From: Rhizobium sp. R634
Lineage (GTDB): Bacteria > Pseudomonadota > Alphaproteobacteria > Rhizobiales > Rhizobiaceae
Reading direction: 5' to 3'
DNA length: 64,000 nucleotides
NCBI RefSeq assembly: GCF_002211305.1
Contig: NZ_LOKW01000001.1
Coordinates: 744,001-808,000 of the forward strand
The position numbers were made by a program, and so were the translations under genes. Positions 58,115-64,000 of this stretch are shown here, piece by piece (the first letter of the stretch is position 1; the number at the start of each line of letters is the position of its first letter). Below the pieces are notes generated by a model. It did no database searches and was not told the origin of the DNA. It saw nothing but the letters and a program-made list of their open reading frames with translations.

Positions 58115-58879
58115 TCAGGCGCTCTTCTTCTGGGGCGGCTGCTGGCTCAACCAGTCGTCGAAGCGGATCCGGCCGAGCCGCGCATTGGCGCCGGCCACGA
58201 GCGAGTCGTCTTCGAGTTCGACGCCGAAATAGCGGGCGTGCGGATCGGTCACCACCTGGCGCGGATCGTTCGTCGCCTTGAACAGGCGTGTCACGATTTC
58301 GGTGAGACGGATCTTCTCCGGCCCGCCGATTTCGATCGTGCCGTTGACGGGTGCGGCAAGCGCCACGTCGGCCATGACGTCGGCGACGTCGTCCGAGGCG
58401 ATCGGCTGCAGATAGGCCGGCGACAGATGCGCGGTCTGGCCGAGCGTGTTGGATTGGGCGATGCCGGCCATGAATTCGTGGAACTGCGTGGAATGCACGA
58501 TCGTATAGGGAATGCCGGAGCCCTTGATCAGCTGTTCCTGCGCCATCTTGGCGCGCATGTAGCCGCTGCCCTGCAGGCGCTCCATGCCGACGATCGAGAG
58601 CGCGATGTGATGCTTCACACCGGCGTCAGCCCCTGCCTTCAGCAGGTTGCGGCCCGAGGTCTGGAAGAATTCGAGAACGGCCTTGTCCTCGAAGGAAGGC
58701 GAATTCGCCAGGTCGAGCACCACCTGCGCGCCTGCGAGCGCTTCGGCAAGACCCTTGCCGGTGATGGTATCGACGCCTGTATTCGGCGAGGCCGGCAGCA
58801 CGTCGTGTCCCTTCTTGCGCAATCTCTCCACCGTCTTCGAACCGATGAGGCCGGTGCCGCCGATAATGACGATCTTCAT
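58115..58879 (-). CDS. NmrA-like NAD(P)-binding protein (atypical SDR)
   Basis: 254 residues from MKIVIIGGTGLIGSKTVERL with GGAGAC upstream. The GGTGLIG nucleotide motif and ALSIVGMERLQGSGYMRAKMAQEQLI, with Lys but no classical YxxxK, place it in the atypical SDR/NmrA group, often redox sensors or quinone reductases. It precedes the cupin gene in a two-gene operon. Confidence 0.88.
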   Translation of the reverse strand: MKIVIIGGTGLIGSKTVERLRKKGHDVLPASPNTGVDTITGKGLAEALAGAQVVLDLANSPSFEDKAVLEFFQTSGRNLLKAGADAGVKHHIALSIVGMERLQGSGYMRAKMAQEQLIKGSGIPYTIVHSTQFHEFMAGIAQSNTLGQTAHLSPAYLQPIASDDVADVMADVALAAPVNGTIEIGGPEKIRLTEIVTRLFKATNDPRQVVTDPHARYFGVELEDDSLVAGANARLGRIRFDDWLSQQPPQKKSA

Positions 58880-59159
58880 GGATAGTCTCCTTGTCCTCTG
58901 TGAGGTTTTCCGCTGTTGACTGGAAGATGGCTGCCGAAATCGCCTCCTTGGCGAGGCGAGCGATTTCATCGGTATGGGCCCTCCGCCGCGAAATTCCGGC
59001 GCGGGCGGTCGCCACCGATGCGCAGGAGAATGCGCCGGATCGCCGCCGCGAACCATTCTCCCTGCGTCGCTGTCACCCTATGCGAAGGCAGTAGGACGGC
59101 TGGCCCTGCGGTCGGAAACGTCTTGCGGAAATGGAGGAGACCTGCGTCGACAGGCATCC

Positions 59160-59406
59160 GCTTGGTCTCTTCTCCCCAGCGGGGGTCCGAAGGACGGGTG
59201 AGACCCGTGGCTCGCCCAGGTCGGTGCCGGCAGGCGGATGAGGGGGCCGCACGAACATCCCTCTCGGTAAAGCTAATCCCGCTACCTTGACGGCAACCCA
59301 TGCGCGGTATTTTGGTCGAGCGCCTGCAAGCGTGCTGCCGAAGAACCTGCGTCACAGGCCCCCTCATCCGCCCTACGGGCACCTTCTCCCCGCTGGGAGA
59401 AGAGGG
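59160..59406. repeat. RIME-like mosaic intergenic repeat, copy 2
   Basis: The 554-base gap 58880-59433 has no supported gene. It contains CTTCTCCCCAGCGGGGGTCC, then GAAGGACGGGTGAGACCCG, then GTGCCGGCAGGCGGATGAGG. After about 100 bases follow CCCCCTCATCCGCC and GGCACCTTCTCCCCGCTGGG. The composite, with the GGGTGAGACCC insert, matches the element at 24955-25160 in inverse orientation. Confidence 0.7.
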
Positions 59407-59433
59407 AATCGAGACGCTGCGGCATCCTCTCCC

Positions 59434-60627
59434 TCACGAAAGCGCGACCACCTCGAACAGCGCCGTCAGCCCGATGCCGCCGCCGATGCCGATCATGGCG
59501 AGGCCGGTGGCGCCGGGAGCGCCGCTGCGGAGGAGCTGAGTATGTAGCCGGGTAACGAGAATCGCGCCGGAGGCGCCGAAGGGATGGCCGAGGGCGATGG
59601 CGCCGCCTTCCTTGTTGACCGCATCCGGAGAGATTTCGAGCTGATCGAGCGACGCCAGCACCTGGGCGGCGAAAGCCTCGTTGAATTCGATGGCGTCGAT
59701 CGCGGAAAGCGCGAGGTCGGGCTGGCGCTGCAGCAGCTTTTTGGTCGAGGCGACCGGGCCGATGCCGAGCAGGTTGGGATCGACGCCGGCGGCGGCGCTG
59801 TCGATGAAGGCAAGGCCCTTTTCGATGCCGAGGCGTCTGGCCATGCCACGGCTGATGACGAGCACCAGGCAGGCGCCGTCATTGAGCGGGCAGGCGTTGC
59901 CCGCCGTCACCGAGCCATCGGCGAGGAAAACGGGCTTGAGGTTTGCCAGCGCTTCCATCGATGTCGTCGGGCGCGGGCATTCGTCCCGCTCCACCAGCCC
60001 GTGGCCGGTGGCGATTTCGACGATCTCAGGCCGGAAGAGGCCGGCTTCGGCCGCCTTGATGGCGAGCCGGTGGCTGCGCAGCGCGAACTCATCCTGCCTC
60101 TGGCGCGATATGCCGAATTCGCGGGCGACGTTTTCGGCGGCGACGCCCATATCGGGATCGCCGATCGCATCAGGGGAGAAGCGGGCGCGGCCGTAGAAGC
60201 GCGGCAGGGCGCCATTGGCTTTCGGCCTTTCGGCCCGCCACGGCGCGGTGCTGACGCTCTCGACGCCGCCGGCCAGAAAGCAGGAGCCGGCCTTTGCCTG
60301 GATCAGCCGGGCGGCCAGGATGATCGCTTCGAGGCCGGAGCCGCATTGCCGGTCGATGGCGACGCCCGGAACGGCGATCGGCAGGCCGGCGGAAAGGGCG
60401 GCGAGCCGCGCGATATTGCCGCCGCCGCCGGCGGCATTGCCGACCAGCACGTCGTCTATGGCTTCGGGCGCGATGCCCGTCTCGGCGATGATGCGGCGGA
60501 TGATCGGCGCGAGCAGGTCTTCGGCCGCAACCGACGCAAGCGAGCCGAAGGCCCGGCCGATCGGCGTGCGGTAGGCGGCCACCACGACCGGCTGCCAATC
60601 CTCGTCAGGCTGATAGGCGTAGGACAA
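59434..60627 (-). CDS. Thiolase-family acyltransferase lacking the second catalytic Cys
   Basis: 397 residues. The nucleophilic Cys95 (VAIDRQCGSGLEAI), NEAFAAQ motif and His348 (EGGAIALGHPFGASGA) are present. At the C-terminal CxG motif, where thiolases have MCIGGGMG, this protein has MIGIGGGIG, so the acid/base Cys is replaced by Gly380. A standard acetoacetyl-CoA thiolase reaction is therefore doubtful. It overlaps the acyl-CoA ligase gene by 23 bases and belongs to a three-gene acyl-CoA operon. Confidence 0.88.
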   Translation of the reverse strand: MSYAYQPDEDWQPVVVAAYRTPIGRAFGSLASVAAEDLLAPIIRRIIAETGIAPEAIDDVLVGNAAGGGGNIARLAALSAGLPIAVPGVAIDRQCGSGLEAIILAARLIQAKAGSCFLAGGVESVSTAPWRAERPKANGALPRFYGRARFSPDAIGDPDMGVAAENVAREFGISRQRQDEFALRSHRLAIKAAEAGLFRPEIVEIATGHGLVERDECPRPTTSMEALANLKPVFLADGSVTAGNACPLNDGACLVLVISRGMARRLGIEKGLAFIDSAAAGVDPNLLGIGPVASTKKLLQRQPDLALSAIDAIEFNEAFAAQVLASLDQLEISPDAVNKEGGAIALGHPFGASGAILVTRLHTQLLRSGAPGATGLAMIGIGGGIGLTALFEVVALS

Positions 60628-62125
60628 GGCCGTCTCCCGAAGTGACCGATGCCTGCACCTGGCCGCGGGCGATCTTGCCGCTGCTCGTCATCGGCCAGGC
60701 GCCGATATGGTGGAATTCCCTGGGGATCTTGAACCTTGCAAGCTTGCCCGCGCAATGCTCAGCCAGGATTTTCGCGTCGATCGCCTCGCCGGAAACGACG
60801 GCGACGATCCTCTGACCGTAATAGGCATCCGGCAGCCCGAAGACGACGGCTTCCTCGACGCCGGGACAGGTCTTCAGCGCGCTCTCGACTTCGGCGGGAT
60901 AGACGTTGTTGCCGCCCGAGATCATCATGCCGCCCGCCCGGCCGATCACCCGCAGCATGCCGTTGGCGTCGATCTCGCCGAGATCGCCGACGGTCGCGCC
61001 TGATGGTGTCACCCGGAACGCCTGGCCGTCATCGCCCCAGAGATAGCGGTCGGCGATGAGGTCGCTGTTGACGAAGATGGTGCCCGGCACGTCGACGCCG
61101 ACATCGTTTTCTTCTGGGTCGCGGATGGAAATCGCGACGCCGGGATAGGCTTGCCCCACCCGGTCGATCGGAAAATCGGTCTCGCCGCCGGCAAGCGTCG
61201 AGACGGTCATGAAACCGATCTCGGAAGCGCCGTAATATTCCCGGATGCGCGCCTTGGGAAAAAGGCGGCGCATGGAGTCGACCTCGTTGAGGTTCAGCTT
61301 GGCGCCGGCGGTCAGCACGTCGCGCAGGCAGTCGAGCGCGGGCTCGCCGGCCCATGCGCGGGCAATCCCCGCTATATGGGTCGGCACCGCGACCAGCCGT
61401 TCGATCTGTGCGGAGGCGAGCGTGCGCGCGACGGCGCCGGCATCCCACTTGCGCACCGAATGGAAGGTCGCCCCGGCATCGAGGGCTTCCACCAGGGCGT
61501 AAAGCGCCAGGCCGTGCGCCAGGGCGCCGGGACAAAGGGTCGAGGGCGCGTCCTGGAGCTCGAAAACCAGGCGCCCCCGGTCGAGGCTGCGGCGCCACTG
61601 CTCGCGCGAGCGGCAATAGGCTTTTGGCTCGGCCGTGGTGCCCGAGGTGAAGCCGATCAGGAAGATGCCGTCTGCATCCGGCAGGTCCTCTCCCGGTGCG
61701 GCGAGATCGAAGGGCTCGGCTCCGGCGACGACGACCGATAGGCCGAGCCGGCGGCCGATCTCCGCACTGGGGCTTGCCTCGTCGTCGGCGACCAGCACGT
61801 CGGGCGCGAGGCGCTCAAGGATGCGCTCGATCCTTTCGGGCGGCATCATCGGATCGATGACAGCGCAGGCATGCGGCAAGGCGGTGGCGGCGACGAAATA
61901 TTCGGCAAAGCCGATATGGTTGCCGAGGCTTAAGGCAACGAGCTTCTTGACGCCGGGCAGGTCGATCGTGCGCGGGTTCGAGTCGGGAAGATCCTGGAGA
62001 AAGCGATAGATCGCCCGCGAGCGCGCGTAGAGTTCGCCGTAGCTGAGCGCGCCGCCGTCGATCACAACCGCCGGCTTGTCCGGTCTCGCCATGGCATGTC
62101 GACGAAGCTCTGCATGGATCGGCAT
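60605..62125 (-). CDS. AMP-binding acyl-CoA synthetase
   Basis: 506 residues. The AMP-binding P-loop FLIGFTSGTTAEPKAY, the YGASEIGFMTVS motif, and DLGEIDANGMLRVIGRAGGMMISGGNNVYPAEVE identify the ANL superfamily; the C-terminal catalytic Lys is in TSSGKIARGQ. It would activate a carboxylic acid to its CoA thioester. Neighbouring thiolase-like and thioesterase genes suggest synthesis or turnover of a specific short or aromatic acyl-CoA. Confidence 0.9.
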   Translation of the reverse strand: MPIHAELRRHAMARPDKPAVVIDGGALSYGELYARSRAIYRFLQDLPDSNPRTIDLPGVKKLVALSLGNHIGFAEYFVAATALPHACAVIDPMMPPERIERILERLAPDVLVADDEASPSAEIGRRLGLSVVVAGAEPFDLAAPGEDLPDADGIFLIGFTSGTTAEPKAYCRSREQWRRSLDRGRLVFELQDAPSTLCPGALAHGLALYALVEALDAGATFHSVRKWDAGAVARTLASAQIERLVAVPTHIAGIARAWAGEPALDCLRDVLTAGAKLNLNEVDSMRRLFPKARIREYYGASEIGFMTVSTLAGGETDFPIDRVGQAYPGVAISIRDPEENDVGVDVPGTIFVNSDLIADRYLWGDDGQAFRVTPSGATVGDLGEIDANGMLRVIGRAGGMMISGGNNVYPAEVESALKTCPGVEEAVVFGLPDAYYGQRIVAVVSGEAIDAKILAEHCAGKLARFKIPREFHHIGAWPMTSSGKIARGQVQASVTSGDGLVLRLSA

Positions 62126-62128
62126 GGG

Positions 62129-62545
62129 TCAGCCCTGCGACAAGGCGGCTCTGGTCGCCTCGGGGATCGGCGTCGGGCGGCTGTCGGAAAGGCCGACGCA
62201 GACCCAGACGAGGCCGGCCGTTGCGCAATGGGCGCCGTCGCGCCGGCGAAAGAGTTCGATCGTAAAGGCGAGGCTGGTGCGCCCGATCTTCTCGACGGTG
62301 ACCTTTGCCTCGACGACATCATCGACGTCGATCGGGTTGTGAAAGGTGATCTCCGCCTTCTTGACGTGATAGGCGACACCCGAAGTGGTGTGGCGGAAGT
62401 GGCCGAGGATCTCACGATGGCGCAGGAACTCGACGACGGCATCCTCGCAATAATCGAGGTAGACCGAATTGTGGACATGCCCATAGATGTCGATGTCTCG
62501 CATCGAAACCCGGAACGATGCTAAAGGCCTGTCGTCAACGCTCAT
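62129..62545 (-). CDS. 4-hydroxybenzoyl-CoA thioesterase-type hotdog protein
   Basis: 138 residues. MRDIDIYGHVHNSVYLDYCEDA contains the catalytic Asp and the D-x-x-G-H-V-x-N pattern of 4HBT thioesterases (YbgC-like). It is the first gene of the operon, three bases before the acyl-CoA ligase. It probably hydrolyses an acyl-CoA from the same pathway. Divergent from the MDR oxidoreductase with a 53-base gap. Confidence 0.9.
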   Translation of the reverse strand: MSVDDRPLASFRVSMRDIDIYGHVHNSVYLDYCEDAVVEFLRHREILGHFRHTTSGVAYHVKKAEITFHNPIDVDDVVEAKVTVEKIGRTSLAFTIELFRRRDGAHCATAGLVWVCVGLSDSRPTPIPEATRAALSQG

Positions 62546-62598
62546 TCGATCACCCGAAATTGGTGGGCTGTTCTAACCGCGAGTATGTGGGGGATGCA

Positions 62599-63567
62599 AT
62601 GCAATATCAGGCGGTGGTGCGAAAATTCGGCCCGGCCCAGGAGGTCGTCGGGATCGAGCGGACGCCGCTGCCGGCGCTGCGGCGCGATCAGGTGCGGGTG
62701 CGGCTGCTGGCCCGCTCGATCAACCCCTCCGATATCATCACCATCTCGGGCGCCTATGCCGGCCGCACGACCCTGCCCTTCATTCCGGGCTTCGAAGCCT
62801 TCGGCGTGGTCGAAGCCTGCGGCGAAGAAGTCTATGGCCTGAAGCCGGGCACGCGCGTGCTGCCGGTGCGCAGCGCCGGCGGCTGGCAGGAGTTCAAGGA
62901 CACCGATCCCGGCTGGTGCCTGCGCGTGCCCGACGCGCTTTCCGATTTCGAGGCTGCCACAAGCTACGTCAACCCGATGACCGCCTGGCTGATGCTGCAT
63001 GGGAAGATCGGGCTGAGGTCCGGCATGCGCATCGCCGTCAATGCCGCCGCCTCCTCGATCGGATCGATCCTGATCGGTCTCGCCAATGCCGCAGGCGTCG
63101 AGCCAGTCGCGATCGTCCGCAGCGAAGAATCCCGCCGGCGCCTGCGCGGCCGGCTTGAGGCTGTCATCATCGACAGGGAGGACAGCGACCTCGCAGCCGG
63201 CCTCGCCGGCCGGCATGGGCTCGATGCCGTGCTCGACTGCGTCGGCGGCCCGCGCGCCTCGGTCCTTGCCGATGCGCTCAAGCCGGGCGGGCATTTCGTG
63301 CATTATGGGTTGCTCTCCGGCCAAAGCATCCCGAATTCCTTCTGGGCCACCCATCCCGACATCACCTTTTCCTTCTGCCATCTGCGGGAATGGGTTCATT
63401 CGGAAACCATGGATGTCGTCCAGCGCGCCTATTCCGAGGTCGCCGCGCAGATCGCCGCGAAGGTGATCGCCACCGAGGTGCGGGAGGTGTTTCCCCTGGA
63501 AAGGATCGGCGAGGCGCTGCAAGCCGCCCTTCCCTTCCGGACTGGCGGCAAGGTGCTGCTTGCCTGA
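62599..63567 (+). CDS. MDR-family oxidoreductase (enoyl reductase / quinone reductase-like)
   Basis: 322 residues from MQYQAVVRKFGPAQEVVGIE with GGGGG upstream. GroES-like domain (RSINPSDIITISGAYAG; FIPGFEAFGVVEACGEEVYGLKPGTRV) and Rossmann domain (IAVNAAASSIGSILIGLANAAG). The pattern resembles mitochondrial-type trans-2-enoyl reductases (ETR/MECR). No zinc ligands. Divergent from the acyl-CoA operon, so it may act on the same pathway. Confidence 0.88.
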   Translation: MQYQAVVRKFGPAQEVVGIERTPLPALRRDQVRVRLLARSINPSDIITISGAYAGRTTLPFIPGFEAFGVVEACGEEVYGLKPGTRVLPVRSAGGWQEFKDTDPGWCLRVPDALSDFEAATSYVNPMTAWLMLHGKIGLRSGMRIAVNAAASSIGSILIGLANAAGVEPVAIVRSEESRRRLRGRLEAVIIDREDSDLAAGLAGRHGLDAVLDCVGGPRASVLADALKPGGHFVHYGLLSGQSIPNSFWATHPDITFSFCHLREWVHSETMDVVQRAYSEVAAQIAAKVIATEVREVFPLERIGEALQAALPFRTGGKVLLA

Positions 63568-63572
63568 TGGGC

Positions 63573-63790
63573 CACGCTCCGACCTTGCTTCTTGCGCCCA
63601 GCCCCTGGTGGCCGCCCTCGTCCTTCGAGGCCCCTGCGGGGCACCTCAGGATGAGGTCGGAGAGAGGTCGCGGCATCTCGAACGTCGTCCCTTGTTGCCG
63701 GCGCGGCATACTCCAACGTCCCTCATCCTGAGGTGCGTAGGCCGCAGGCCGGAGCCTCGAAGGACGCGCTCCGGCGTTGCTTCTTGCCTC
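63573..63790. repeat. Single palindromic repeat unit of the 180-bp family
   Basis: CTTGCTTCTTGCGCCC, CCTCGTCCTTCGAGGCCCCT and GCGGGGCACCTCAGGATGAG form one half, and CCCTCATCCTGAGGTGCG, then GGAGCCTCGAAGGACGCGCT, the inverted half. It fills the gap between the MDR gene and the HxlR gene and is closely related to the array at 54070-54830. Confidence 0.75.
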
Positions 63791-63800
63791 TATTCAAATC

Positions 63801-64000
63801 CTACTCAGTTTCGTGCCGCAGCCGCGATCGGATGATCTCGGGATGGTTCTGCTCGGCCCAGCCGACCAGGGCCTTCATCGGGATGAGGAAGGATCGGCCG
63901 AGGTCCGTCAACTCGTATTCCACGCGCGGCGGCACCTCGGGATAGACGGTGCGCCTGATATAGCCGTCCTGCTCCAGATGCCGCAGCGTCTTGGAGAGCA
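63801..64000 (-). CDS. HxlR-family regulator, C-terminal part
   Basis: The gene enters from the right edge; 65 codons to the TAG are visible. LSKTLRHLEQDGYIRRTVYP then EVPPRVEYELTDLGRSFLIP is the recognition helix and wing of HxlR (MarR-like) regulators, which respond to aldehydes or redox signals. The start is outside the window. Confidence 0.85.
   Translation of the reverse strand, partial: LSKTLRHLEQDGYIRRTVYPEVPPRVEYELTDLGRSFLIPMKALVGWAEQNHPEIIRSRLRHETE

Overview
The window looks like a piece of a large accessory replicon (megaplasmid or chromid) of a fast-growing Rhizobium of the R. leguminosarum/R. etli type. The reasons are high GC, many sugar and amino acid ABC transporters each with its own regulator and catabolic enzymes, an EcfG-type stress sigma factor, Rhizobium-type mosaic intergenic repeats (two RIME-like copies and several palindromic repeat units), and three perfect copies of a 16-bp palindrome resembling the RepB/parS site of repABC plasmids. 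No rRNA, tRNA, CRISPR array or intact transposon was seen.

Layout. 1-5555 (minus strand): an XRE-cupin regulator and a ribose-type ABC operon with a phosphotriesterase-family hydrolase, a glutamine-amidotransferase-like protein and a PfkB kinase. 5732-8558: two decayed genes, a Fic-domain gene and an integrase-like gene. 8609-9968: an EcfG-like sigma factor and a divergent ferritin-like stress gene with an EcfG-type promoter. 9995-16512: a polar-amino-acid-type ABC transporter joined to a DUF1080 protein and a sugar isomerase, with a divergent LysR regulator, then an EamA permease. 16703-22877: a sucrose/fructoside operon (LacI, binding protein, two permeases, GH32) whose ATPase gene is reduced to a 56-codon stub. 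22934-28046: an ABC exporter, a small secreted protein, a SnoaL-like protein, an oxidoreductase and a WYL regulator.

28064-48577 is the centrepiece: an apparently complete D-apiose/apioside catabolic island. A FadR-type GntR regulator lies divergent to a RuBisCO-like protein (OiaX-type), followed by OiaK, LerI and DerI. A second unit has ApnO, a ribose-type ABC importer with a DUF2291 lipoprotein, ApsD, ApnL and a DhaK/DhaL pair. A third has a MalFGK-type ABC importer and a cytoplasmic apiosidase-like glycosidase. All three units carry the same 13-bp motif, CTCAT(C/T)ATACCAG, just upstream, the likely operator of the regulator. The proposed route is apioside import and hydrolysis, D-apiose, D-apionolactone, D-apionate, 3-oxo-isoapionate, its 4-phosphate, L-erythrulose-1-phosphate, D-erythrulose-4-phosphate, D-erythrose-4-phosphate.

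48600-51382: an NrtR-like Nudix regulator divergent from an SPFH protein and a NAD-kinase-like protein. 51383-55176: a repeat-rich, gene-poor stretch with the three parS-like palindromes and a tandem array of about 180-bp units. 55177-64000: a YihY/BrkB membrane protein, a cystathionine gamma-synthase-like enzyme, a cupin and an NmrA-type protein, an acyl-CoA operon (ligase, thiolase lacking the second catalytic cysteine, thioesterase), an MDR oxidoreductase and the 3' part of an HxlR regulator. Functions come from recognising motifs and families by eye; no database search was run.
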